The notes beneath the pieces are model-generated. The model was not told the origin of the DNA. It worked only from the letters and a program-made list of their open reading frames with translations, and searched no databases. DNA of 64,000 bases from PALSA-505 sp963702235 (GTDB taxonomy: Bacteria > Actinomycetota > Actinomycetes > Streptosporangiales > Streptosporangiaceae), in NCBI GenBank assembly GCA_963702235.1, contig CAVPBZ010000008.1, forward strand, positions 1-64,000. The letters run 5' to 3'. The position numbers and the translations under genes were made by a program. Position 1 is the stretch's first letter; every line of letters starts with the position of its first letter. Shown here one piece after another: positions 32,209 through 40,261 of this stretch.

Positions 32209-32955
32209 TCAGCCCCCGGCGCTGCCGCCGCCGATCGCGGTGGCGGCCTGCCGGATTCTTCGCAGTTCGCCGGGCTCGCTGTTGCCAAGGGCAGCCGCGA
32301 CGTCGCCGTAGAGCCCGCGCTTGATCGCCGCGACCGTCGCCCGCGGCTTGGCCGCCAGCGCGGCGGCGCGCTCGGCCGCGGCGGCGAGCACCCGGCCGGC
32401 CGGGACCGCCTCGTCGACGATCCCGGCCGTCACCGCCTCGGCGCTGCCGTACCGGCGGCCAGTGACCATCGCCTCGTGCGCGGTCGCGGCCGGCAGCCTG
32501 GCCCGCAGCAGCCCGGTCATACCAGCGGTGAAGACAAACCCGAGGTCGACCTCCGGCAGGCAGAAGTAGCCGCGGTCCTCGCGTATCACCCGGCTGTCGC
32601 AGGCGAGCGCGAGCATGGCGCCGGCCGCGAACGCGTGGCCGTTGACGGCGGCCACCGTGGCCGCCGGGAACACCAGGATGCGGGCGAGCAGTCGCTGCGC
32701 CTGCCGCAGCATCTCCTCGGCGTCACCCGGTGCTGCCGAGGCCATCCAGTCGACGTCCAGGCCGTTGGAGAAGAACTTGCCGTCGCCGCTGATGACCAGC
32801 GCGCCCGGCCCGTCGGTGGCCTCGAAGTCGTCGAGCGCCGCCTCGATGGCAGCCAGCGACGCCGGGTTGAACCGGTTCTCCCCGGCCGCCAGCCGCACGA
32901 TCGTGACGTCCCCCGCGTGCTCAGCGGACGCAATGGCGCTCACGGCAGGCTCCAC
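32209..32955 (-). CDS. Enoyl-CoA hydratase/isomerase-family protein
   Basis: A 248-residue crotonase-fold protein. The oxyanion regions SNGLDVDWMAS and VNGHAFAAGAMLALACDSRV are present, and the segment FCLPEVDLGFVFTAGMTGLL is where catalytic glutamates sit; one glutamate (PEVDLG) is conserved and the second position appears replaced, which fits an isomerase or a lyase better than a classical hydratase. GTG 32955 starts the frame; GTG 32943 is also possible. It lies alone between the MDR gene and the FCD-EthD chimera. Confidence 0.87.
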   Translation of the reverse strand: MEPAVSAIASAEHAGDVTIVRLAAGENRFNPASLAAIEAALDDFEATDGPGALVISGDGKFFSNGLDVDWMASAAPGDAEEMLRQAQRLLARILVFPAATVAAVNGHAFAAGAMLALACDSRVIREDRGYFCLPEVDLGFVFTAGMTGLLRARLPAATAHEAMVTGRRYGSAEAVTAGIVDEAVPAGRVLAAAAERAAALAAKPRATVAAIKRGLYGDVAAALGNSEPGELRRIRQAATAIGGGSAGG

Positions 32956-32974
32956 CCCGAGCGGAACCCGGGCA

Positions 32975-33343
32975 TCAGAGTTCGTGGGTGTCGTCCTCGG
33001 CGAAGATCACGGCAGGCGGCCCGCCGGTGGAGATCTTCGCGGCGTTGGCCGCGACCTGCTGGCCGTCAGGGCTGGCGAGGAAGGCTTTGATCGCGTCAAT
33101 GGACGGCGCGTAGATCTCGGCCATGTAGAAGTGCGGGGCCGGTCCGGCCGGCGTTCCCAGCATCTTGGTGACGACGGCCCTCATGCCCTTCATCTTCTCG
33201 TGCATGAGCGGGATGTGCTCGGTGGCGTAGGCCTCCGCCAGCAGCCGTGCCTCAACGGTGCTGATGTGCGCGTCCACCGACCGGGCCGCCGCTGCGGCGT
33301 CGCCGCGCTCGATCGCGGCGAGTGTCTCGCGGTGCTGGTGCAT
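32975..33343 (-). CDS. Chimeric protein: GntR FCD tail joined to an EthD domain
   Basis: A 122-residue open frame with two unrelated halves. Residues 1-35 (MHQHRETLAAIERGDAAAAA, RSVDAHISTVEARLL) are the last helices of a FadR-type FCD ligand domain. Residues ~40-122 (EHIPLMHEKMKGMRAVV, APHFYMAEIYAPSIDAIKAF, AKISTGGPPAVIFAEDD) are most of an EthD-family domain lacking its first strand. A deletion that removed the rest of the regulator and the EthD N terminus while keeping frame is the likely origin. A GntR-like site remains upstream. Whether the product folds is unknown. Confidence 0.65.
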   Translation of the reverse strand: MHQHRETLAAIERGDAAAAARSVDAHISTVEARLLAEAYATEHIPLMHEKMKGMRAVVTKMLGTPAGPAPHFYMAEIYAPSIDAIKAFLASPDGQQVAANAAKISTGGPPAVIFAEDDTHEL

Positions 33344-33404
33344 GTACCACTACTCACCCACTCACGGACCGGTACGGCTGTTTACGGTCAGCCCTGGCGA
33401 TGTC

Positions 33405-33420
33405 TGGTCCTACCGTAGGA
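33405..33420. promoter_or_regulatory. GntR/FadR-like palindrome
   Basis: TGGTCCTACCG at 33405-33415 is close to the FadR-subfamily form TGGT-N3-ACCA, and TCCTAC-C-GTAGGA (33408-33420) is a perfect inverted repeat. It lies upstream of the gene that keeps the FCD tail of a GntR regulator and may be that regulator's old operator. Confidence 0.4.
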
Positions 33421-33542
33421 ACAGCTCGTCACGAACCTATGCTCGCCGTCGCGTTTTCCAGGCTGCCGGGCGGGGTCAACGCGTTGCGCCCCGGGCCGGC
33501 GGGGGGCGGTCCGGGGCGCGGGCGGCCTGGCGGGCTGGGGGG

Positions 33543-34376
33543 TTAGCAGCCGTCGTAGGGGGCCCAGTTGTTCTGGCCGCCGCGGGCCAGGGCGGTGGCG
33601 AAGACCTGGTTCTGCTCGGCCACGCTGGCGTGGCCGAAGTCGGCCGGGTTGCCGCCGTAGGCGGCCCAGGTGGCGGCGGCGAACTGGTACAGGCCGTAGT
33701 GCCCCGACGCGTTCATGACCTGGGGGTTGCCGCCTGATTCGCGGGCCACCACGCAGGCCCCGAACGCGCCGCCGGGGTAGGCCCCCGACCAGCTCGCGGC
33801 CGGCGCCGCGGTGGCAGCGGCGGTCTGCGGGGCCGCGGCCGCCGCCGGCCCGGGGGCGGGGGCGTGCCGGGGGGTGTAGGCCGGCCCGGGGCCGAGCCGG
33901 GCCGGGGCGGCGGGGATGGACCGGGGCCGGGCCGGGACGGTCAGCACCTGCCCGGCGCTGATCAGGTTGGCCCACCGCACGGTGTGCCGGTTGCCCCAGT
34001 ACAGCACCGGCCAGGCCGCCGGGTCGTGGTAGACCCGCCCGGCGATCGCCGACAGCGAGTCCCCCGGCCGCACCGTGTAGCTGGCGGCGGCGGGCTTGTG
34101 CCGGGCGCCGCGGGCGGCCAGCAGCCGGGCCCGGCCGGGCCGCTGGTACGCCGCCGGCACCCGCCCCTTCACCGTCGCGCCTGCGCCCGTGGCCGCGCGC
34201 GCGGCCGCGCCTGTGGTGGCGGTGGCGGTGGCGGGGGTGCCGGGCGGCGGGACGGTGCGGGCGGAGGCGGCCTGGGCGGGCAGGCAGATGGCCGCGGCCA
34301 CGCCCAGGGTGGGCACGGCAGCGCCGGCTGCGGCCTGCGGCAGCCGGACGCGGGAGGGTTTGCTGTGGGCGCCCAA
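33543..34376 (-). CDS. Secreted LysM plus Rpf-like transglycosylase
   Basis: A 277-residue secreted cell-wall enzyme. A basic N terminus and hydrophobic stretch (AAAGAAVPTLGVAAAICLPA) form a signal peptide, ending near AQAASA. LysM spans about 99-148 (YTVRPGDSLSAIAGRVY...LTVP). After an Ala/Pro linker comes the lysozyme-like domain: GACVVARESGGNPQVMNASG with catalytic Glu213, then YGLYQFAAATWAAYGGNP and the end NNWAPYDGC. Such resuscitation-promoting-factor-like proteins cleave peptidoglycan. Start M 34376. Codon use is extreme GC like its neighbours. Confidence 0.88.
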   Translation of the reverse strand: MGAHSKPSRVRLPQAAAGAAVPTLGVAAAICLPAQAASARTVPPPGTPATATATTGAAARAATGAGATVKGRVPAAYQRPGRARLLAARGARHKPAAASYTVRPGDSLSAIAGRVYHDPAAWPVLYWGNRHTVRWANLISAGQVLTVPARPRSIPAAPARLGPGPAYTPRHAPAPGPAAAAAPQTAAATAAPAASWSGAYPGGAFGACVVARESGGNPQVMNASGHYGLYQFAAATWAAYGGNPADFGHASVAEQNQVFATALARGGQNNWAPYDGC

Positions 34377-34812
34377 CGGGCTCCTTTCCGGGCAGGACGC
34401 GCTCCGCTGGAAGCTGCCCGGCTGGTGGGCGTGCCGCCGGAGCGCCTGACAACGGGCGAGCCTAGCCAGCCCCCGGCCGGCGTTCCCGGTAAATCCGTCA
34501 CATCGGGACGAACACGCCGCCGGCTGCTAAACTCCGCCCGCCGGTACCCCGCCAGCCACACCCGGACACCCGCACACCACCCGCCACCCACCCCACACCC
34601 CCGCCCGCAGGCCAGCCAAAGCGCTTCCGGCCACTCCCCGGGAAGCCTGCCTCACATTCCGTGACGACCGGCCCGCCGTCAGGAGGACGGCGCGGCGCGG
34701 ACACTGCCGCCGGCCCGGGCGGGTACGGACACCGCCGCCGTGCGGACCGAGCGGGCGCGGACACCGCCGGCGTCGGCCCGAGGCCGGACATCGCCGGCGC
34801 CGCCCAGCGGTC
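34377..34812. other. 436-base intergenic region with dispersed repeats
   Basis: This is the upstream region of the Rpf-like gene and the downstream flank of the GCS2 gene. The part near the Rpf start carries its leader; 34555-34620 is C-rich low-complexity sequence; 34698-34800 holds four copies of a CGGACA-based repeat. I find no protein gene and no match to the c-di-AMP riboswitch often found before such genes. Confidence 0.5.
34698..34800. repeat. Four dispersed CGGACAYYGCCG repeats
   Basis: Copies start at 34698, 34726, 34758 and 34785 (spacing 28, 32 and 27 bases) and share CGGACA followed by CTGCCG, CCGCCG or TCGCCG. They lie just downstream of the glutamate-cysteine ligase-like gene. 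They could be a diverged repeat or form alternative hairpins; role unknown. Confidence 0.55.
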
Positions 34813-36291
34813 CTAGGGAGCTACCGGCCAGGTGTGTACCGGCTCATTGGCGTGCATGTGCTCGATGTACCGCTGGGTCATCAGCCGCAGCGCCTCCGGG
34901 CGGTCGGCTCCGAGCCCGGTGAGCGCCGCGACCGTGCCTATCTGCCAGGCGGCGCCGGTCCGGCCGGTGAGGCAGCGCTGCTCGATGATGCCCAGCAGGC
35001 GGTCCGCGTGGGCCGGCCGGACGCCCCAGCGGCCCAGTCCCTCGCGGGCCAGCGGCAGCAGGCGGCGGAGCACCAGCTCGGCCACCGGCGCCTCGCCGAG
35101 GCCCGGCCAGTAGAGCTGCGCGTCCATGCCGTGCCGCGCCGCCTCGTGCAGGTTCTCGGCCGCGGTCCCGAAGGACATCTGCGTCCAGATCGGGCGCCGC
35201 TCCTCGGCGAGGGCGCGGACCAGCCCGTAGTAGAACGCCGCGTTCGCCATGACGTCCACGACCGACGGGCCGGCCGGCAGCACCCGGTTCTCCACCCGCA
35301 GGTGCGGCTTGCCGTCGACGGCGGCATAGATCGGCCGGTTCCAGCGGTAGATCGTCCCGTTGTGCAGGCTCATCTCGGCCAGCTGCGGGCAGCCGCCGCG
35401 GTCGAGCACCGCCTGCGGATCCTCGTCCTCGCAGATCGGCAGCAGCGCGGGGAAGTACCGCAGGTTCTCCTCGAACAGGTCGAACACCGAGGTGATCCAG
35501 CGCTCGCCGAACCACACCCGGGGCCGCACGCCCTGCTCCTTCAGCTCGTCCGGCCGGGTGTCGGTGGCCTGCTCGAACAAGGTGATCCGGGTCTCGTGCC
35601 ACAGCTGCTTGCCGAACAGGAACGGGGAGTTGGCCGCCAGCGCGACCTGCACGCCGGCGATCGCCTGGGCCGCGTTCCAGTAACTGGCGAAGGCGTCCGG
35701 GCTGACCTGGACATGCAGCTGCACGCTCGTGCACGCGGCCTCCGGCAGGATGCTGTCCGCGTGGGTGAGGAGCTGCTCGGGGCCGTCGATCGAGATGCGC
35801 ATGTCCTCGCCGCGGGCCGCGAAGATCTGCTCGTTGAGCACCCGGTAGCGGTCGTTCGCCGACATGGTTCCCAGGTGCAGGTCATGGTTGCCCAGCGTCG
35901 GCAGGATCCCGATCATCACGAGGCGGCTGCCGTCCTCGCGGGCCTTGGCGTCGCCGGCGTTGAGACTGGCCCGGACCTCCTGCTCCAGGTCAGCCAGCGC
36001 GTCGCCGTCCAGCCGCCGCGGCGGCACGTTGATCTCGAGATTGAACTGCCCGACCTCGGTCGCCCAGGCCGGATCCGCGATCGCGTCGAGCACGGCGGCG
36101 TTGCGCATGGACGGCGTGCCGCGGGAGTCGACCAGGTTCAGCTCGATCTCCTGGCCGATCAGCGACGGATCCTCCTCGAACATGCGCTCGCGCAGCATCC
36201 GGGCAAAGACGTCCAGCGAGCGCCGCACCTTGTCCCGGTACCTGCGCCGGTCCTCGCCGCTGATCTTGATTGCCTGGATATCGCGGCCCAT
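34813..36291 (-). CDS. Glutamate-cysteine ligase family 2 (GCS2) carboxylate-amine ligase
   Basis: A 492-residue protein of the GCS2 group. Family landmarks are GQEIELNLVDSRG (metal/glutamate-binding), FNLEINVPPRRLDGD, CTSVQLHVQVSPDAFASYWN (the QLH strand), NGTIYRWNRPIYAAVDGKPH and LRVENRVLPAGPSVVDVMAN. These enzymes use ATP to join the gamma-carboxylate of glutamate to an amine; some actinobacterial members act in ergothioneine or unknown pathways. No partner genes for ergothioneine are next to it. The gene stands alone, on the same strand as pgi. Confidence 0.85.
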   Translation of the reverse strand: MGRDIQAIKISGEDRRRYRDKVRRSLDVFARMLRERMFEEDPSLIGQEIELNLVDSRGTPSMRNAAVLDAIADPAWATEVGQFNLEINVPPRRLDGDALADLEQEVRASLNAGDAKAREDGSRLVMIGILPTLGNHDLHLGTMSANDRYRVLNEQIFAARGEDMRISIDGPEQLLTHADSILPEAACTSVQLHVQVSPDAFASYWNAAQAIAGVQVALAANSPFLFGKQLWHETRITLFEQATDTRPDELKEQGVRPRVWFGERWITSVFDLFEENLRYFPALLPICEDEDPQAVLDRGGCPQLAEMSLHNGTIYRWNRPIYAAVDGKPHLRVENRVLPAGPSVVDVMANAAFYYGLVRALAEERRPIWTQMSFGTAAENLHEAARHGMDAQLYWPGLGEAPVAELVLRRLLPLAREGLGRWGVRPAHADRLLGIIEQRCLTGRTGAAWQIGTVAALTGLGADRPEALRLMTQRYIEHMHANEPVHTWPVAP

Positions 36292-36443
36292 CTACCCCTC
36301 CAGCTACCTTTCCTCCACATTCGCACGCCAGCGGAACTGACGCTAGCAACGGCGGAAGGGCGAGAATGATGCTGGACGGCCGCGCCTGACCGGCTGCTGC
36401 CACCCCCTGCGCACCGCCTGACCGGCTGCTCCCGCCCCTGCGG

Positions 36444-38078
36444 TTAGCCCGCGCTCGTCCCCTTGAGCGAGCGGTAGCGGCGGATCAGCGTGTTGGTGGA
36501 GGAGTCGTGGTGCAGTTCCGGCTCCTCGGCGCTTTCCAGCTCGGGAATGATCTGCATGGCCAGCGCCTTGCCGAGCTCCACCCCCCACTGGTCGAACGAG
36601 TCGATGTCCCAGATAGCCCCCTGGGTGAACACGCTGTGCTCGTACAGCGCGATCAGGGAGCCGAGCAGCCGCGGCGTCAGGATCTCGGCCAGCAGCACGT
36701 TGGTCGGGCGGTTGCCCTCCATCACCCGGTGCGGCACCACCCTCTCCGGCGTGCCCTCGGCCCGCACCTCTTCCTCGGTCTTGCCGAACGCGAGCGCCTG
36801 GGCCTGGGCGAAGACGTTCGAGGTCAGGATGTCGTGGTGGTCTCGCAGCGGGTTGAGCGACTTGGCGAAGGCGATCAGGTCGACGGGGATCAGCTTCGTG
36901 CCCTGGTGGATGAGCTGGTAGAAGCTGTGCTGGCCGTTCGTCCCCGGCTCGCCCCAGTAGACTGCGCCGGTCTGGTCGTCGACCGGGCGCCCCCCGAGCG
37001 TGACGTGCTTGCCGTTGGACTCCATCGTCAGCTGCTGGAGGTAGGCAGGAAAGCGCTTGAGGTACTGCTCGTAAGGCATCACACCGACCGTCGCGGCACC
37101 GAAGAAGTCGCCGTACCAGATGGCCAGGACGCCCATGAGTACCGGCAGGTTAGTCTCCAGCGGAGCCGTTCGGAAATGCTCGTCCATCTCATGGAAGCCG
37201 GAAAGCATCTCGCGGAACCGGTCCGGTCCGATCGCCACCATGACCGACAGGCCGATGGCCGAGTCCATCGAGTAGCGGCCGCCGACCCAGTCCCAGAACT
37301 CGAACATGTTGGCCGTGTCGATGCCGAACGCGGCGACCCGCTCGGCGTTGGTGGACACGGCCACGAAGTGCCTGGCCACGGCGGCCTCGTCGCCGAGCTC
37401 GCGGACCACCCAGTCCCGGGCCGAGGTGGCGTTGGTGAGCGTCTCCAGGGTGCCGAACGTCTTGGACGAGATGATGAACAAGGTCTCGTCGGCCGCGAGG
37501 TCCCTGGTCGCCTCGGCGAAGTCGGTGGAGTCAACGTTGGAGACGAACCGGAAGGTCATGCCGCGGTCGGAGTAATGCCGCAGCGCTTCGTAGGCCATCA
37601 CCGGGCCGAGGTCGGAGCCGCCGATGCCGACGTTGACCACGTTGCGGATCCGCTTGCCGGTGTAGCCCTTCCACTCGCCCGACCGCACCCGGTCGGCGAA
37701 GCTGCTCATCCGGTCCAGCACCTCGTGCACCTGCCGCACCACGTCCACGCCGTCCACCACCAGCGACGCGTCGCGGGGCATCCGCAGGGCCACGTGCAGC
37801 GCGGGCCGGTCCTCGGAGACGTTGATGTGCTCGCCGCGGAACATCGCGTCCCTGCGCTCCGGCACGCCCGACTCCAGGGCCAGGTCGATGAGCAGCCGCA
37901 TCGTCTCGTCGGTGACCCGGTTCTTGGAGTAGTCGAGGTAGAGCCCGGCCGCCCCGGCCGTCAGCCGCTCGCCCCGGCCGGGGTCGCCGGCGAACAGCTC
38001 GCGCAGGTGGCGGCCTTCGATCTCGGCGTAATGGCGCTCCAGCGCCTGCCATGACTTGCGTTCTCGCAGTGGCGTCAC
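36444..38078 (-). CDS. pgi: Glucose-6-phosphate isomerase
   Basis: A 544-residue phosphoglucose isomerase interconverting glucose 6-phosphate and fructose 6-phosphate. Signatures: VVNVGIGGSDLGPVMAYEAL, FISSKTFGTLETLTNA (phosphate-binding), the catalytic glutamate segment YWGEPGTNGQHSFYQLIHQG with its histidine, and the end SSTNTLIRRYRSLK. GTG 38078 starts TPLRERKSWQALERHYAEIE, which matches where other members begin; longer alternatives would enter the divergent promoter. Ribosome-binding site is weak. Confidence 0.95.
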   Translation of the reverse strand: MTPLRERKSWQALERHYAEIEGRHLRELFAGDPGRGERLTAGAAGLYLDYSKNRVTDETMRLLIDLALESGVPERRDAMFRGEHINVSEDRPALHVALRMPRDASLVVDGVDVVRQVHEVLDRMSSFADRVRSGEWKGYTGKRIRNVVNVGIGGSDLGPVMAYEALRHYSDRGMTFRFVSNVDSTDFAEATRDLAADETLFIISSKTFGTLETLTNATSARDWVVRELGDEAAVARHFVAVSTNAERVAAFGIDTANMFEFWDWVGGRYSMDSAIGLSVMVAIGPDRFREMLSGFHEMDEHFRTAPLETNLPVLMGVLAIWYGDFFGAATVGVMPYEQYLKRFPAYLQQLTMESNGKHVTLGGRPVDDQTGAVYWGEPGTNGQHSFYQLIHQGTKLIPVDLIAFAKSLNPLRDHHDILTSNVFAQAQALAFGKTEEEVRAEGTPERVVPHRVMEGNRPTNVLLAEILTPRLLGSLIALYEHSVFTQGAIWDIDSFDQWGVELGKALAMQIIPELESAEEPELHHDSSTNTLIRRYRSLKGTSAG

Positions 38079-38251
38079 ACCCAGCAGTATGCCCCTGACC
38101 AGATTCGGCAGCCCTGCGGGCCAGACCTCCTCCGTGGTTGACTCGAGTTCCGCGAGCGTCCGCCAGCGCCAGGCCGGGCGTGACGGCGCCACGGCCGGGA
38201 CCGGGCGGGAGGCGCGATGCCCGGGGCCGGGGCTGGTAGCCTCTCGGCCTT

Positions 38252-40090
38252 GTGAGTGCCCCCGCGACCGCGACGCACGACGACGGCAGCCCCGCCGGAA
38301 TCTTCCTCAGGCCGGATCTGCTCGGGTCGCTGCGAACCTGGCAGAAGGATGCTTTTCAGGAGTATTTTCGGCTGCCCCGGCGTGACTTCCTGCTGGTCGC
38401 GACGCCCGGAGCGGGTAAGACGGCCTACGCGCTGGCGGTCGCGGCCGAGCTGCTGGCCCGCCGCGAGATCGCCGCGCTGACCGTGGTCACGCCGACCGAG
38501 CACCTCAAGCACCAGTGGTCGCGCGCGGCGCACGGCCTCGGCATCCCGCTGGACTCGGCCTACCGGAACGCGCAGGGCCGGGCCTCGGCCGATTACACCG
38601 GGGTGGCGGTGACCTACGCGCAGGTGGCCGCGCATCCGGCCCTGCACCGGGCGCGCACGGTGAACCGGCGGACACTCGTGATCTTCGACGAGATTCATCA
38701 CGCCGGGGACGCGCTGTCCTGGGGCGAGGCGGTCAGGGAGGCGTTCGAGCCGGCCAGGCGCAGGATCGGGCTCACCGGGACGCCGTTCCGCAGCGACGCC
38801 AACCCGATCCCGTTCGTGACCTACATCGACGACGGCGACGGCGGCAAGCGCAGCTCGTCCGACTTCGTCTACGGGTACGGTCCCGGCCTGGACGACGGCG
38901 TGGTCCGGCCGGTGATCTTCCTCGCCTACTCGGGTGAGATGCGGTGGCAGACCCGGGCCGGGGACGAGATCACCGGCACCCTCGGCGCCCCGATGACGCC
39001 GGACCAGCAGGCGCAGGCGTGGCGGACCGCGCTGGACCCGCAGGGCGAGTGGGTGGCGCGGGTCCTCGAGGCGGCGGACCGGCGGCTCACCGAGGTGCGC
39101 CGGGGGATGCCGGACGCGGCCGGGCTGGTGATCGCCAGTGACCACGAGACCGCGCGTGCCTACGCCGGGCTGCTGCGCCGGCTGACCGGGACCCGCCCGG
39201 TGCTGGTGCTGTCCGACGAGCCCGCGGCCAGCAGGAAGATCGCCGGGTTCGCGGGGTCGGATGACCGGTGGATGGTCGCGGTCCGGATGGTCTCGGAGGG
39301 AGTGGACATCCCGCGGCTGGCCGTCGGCGTGTACGCGACCAGCGTGAGCACCGCGCTGTATTTCGCCCAGGCGGTGGGCCGGTTCGTGCGGGCCAGGCGG
39401 CGCGGCGAGACCGCTTCGGTTTTCCTGCCCTCGATTCCGGTCCTGCTCGGCTTCGCCGCGGAATTGGAAGCCGAACGGGACCACGTCCTGGCCCGCCGCA
39501 AGGACGGGGACGCCGAGGAACGCGACCTCGCCGAGGCGCAGCGCCAGCGCGATACCCCGGACACGTCCGACGAGCCGGCCTTCCGGCCGCTGCAGGCGTC
39601 CGCGCACTTCGACCGGGCCTTGTATGACGGCGGCGAGTTCGGCACGTCGGCCGAGGAGGAGGACTTCCTCGGCCTGCCGGGCCTGCTCGCCCCCGACCAG
39701 GTCGCGCTGCTGCTGCGCAAGCGGCAGGCCGAGCAGGCAGGCAGGCGTGCTCGGCAAGCCGCGGCGCCCGGCGCACCCGCGCCCGGCGCGGCCGCTACCG
39801 GCTGGGGGGTTCCCGGCGCGGCGGTTCCCGGCCCGGGCGGGATCGTGCCAGGCCCCCGCGGGCCGGGCGGCACCGGTCCCGCCGTACCGGCCCCGACGGC
39901 CCGCGAGACGCTGGCCGCCCTGCGCAAGGAACTGAACGGCCTCATCGCCGCCCGCCACCACCTCACCGGCCAGCCGCACGGCGTCACCCACCGTCAGCTG
40001 CGCGAGGCCTGCGGGGGCCCGGCGCTGCCCGAGGCTACCGGCGCCCAGATCCGGGCCCGGATCGACACGATCCGCCGCTGGGCCTCCTGA
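38252..40090 (+). CDS. DEAD/DEAH-box (superfamily 2) helicase
   Basis: A 612-residue SF2 ATPase. Walker A TPGAGKT (51-57), Walker B DEIHH (147-151), motif III LTGTPFRSDANPIPF, and the C-terminal RecA domain with DRWMVAVRMVSEGVDIPRLA and the arginine-finger motif QAVGRFVRARRRGE are visible. A Pro/Gly/Ala linker (about 510-550) precedes a small helical end. The group is conserved in actinobacteria near housekeeping genes; it may act in DNA or RNA repair but has no firm role. GTG 38252 faces pgi across 173 bases. Confidence 0.9.
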   Translation: MSAPATATHDDGSPAGIFLRPDLLGSLRTWQKDAFQEYFRLPRRDFLLVATPGAGKTAYALAVAAELLARREIAALTVVTPTEHLKHQWSRAAHGLGIPLDSAYRNAQGRASADYTGVAVTYAQVAAHPALHRARTVNRRTLVIFDEIHHAGDALSWGEAVREAFEPARRRIGLTGTPFRSDANPIPFVTYIDDGDGGKRSSSDFVYGYGPGLDDGVVRPVIFLAYSGEMRWQTRAGDEITGTLGAPMTPDQQAQAWRTALDPQGEWVARVLEAADRRLTEVRRGMPDAAGLVIASDHETARAYAGLLRRLTGTRPVLVLSDEPAASRKIAGFAGSDDRWMVAVRMVSEGVDIPRLAVGVYATSVSTALYFAQAVGRFVRARRRGETASVFLPSIPVLLGFAAELEAERDHVLARRKDGDAEERDLAEAQRQRDTPDTSDEPAFRPLQASAHFDRALYDGGEFGTSAEEEDFLGLPGLLAPDQVALLLRKRQAEQAGRRARQAAAPGAPAPGAAATGWGVPGAAVPGPGGIVPGPRGPGGTGPAVPAPTARETLAALRKELNGLIAARHHLTGQPHGVTHRQLREACGGPALPEATGAQIRARIDTIRRWAS

Positions 40091-40177
40091 GCGCGCGCTC
40101 ATCCCGGCACGCTGGTAACGCACGGTCACCGCCGGCCAGTTTTAACACAATGTTCCCCGGCCCCCGGCTGCCTGGTA

Positions 40178-40206
40178 TTGACCCCATGCGGTCACAGGAT
40201 TACGGT
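40178..40206 (+). promoter_or_regulatory. Sigma-70-type promoter with overlapping inverted repeat for the glucanase gene
   Basis: TTGACC (40178-40183) and TACGGT (40201-40206) are 17 bases apart, and TGACC-CCATGC-GGTCA forms an inverted repeat over the -35 box, a good place for a repressor. The start codon is 56 bases further on. Confidence 0.5.
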
Positions 40207-40261
40207 CTGAAACTTACAGGAAACCTTCTTTATAGATTCATCCGAACAAAGGCGGCACGCT

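Noticed and set aside
32046..32288. Separate 80-residue minus-strand gene
   Set aside because: Its first part overlaps the enoyl-CoA hydratase gene in another frame and has low complexity. Only the last ~37 codons look gene-like and no family is recognised.
34377..34530. c-di-AMP (ydaO-type) riboswitch before the LysM/Rpf-like gene
   Set aside because: Such genes often carry this riboswitch in actinobacteria, so I looked for its conserved blocks in the leader. The characteristic segments are not present and the leader is short.
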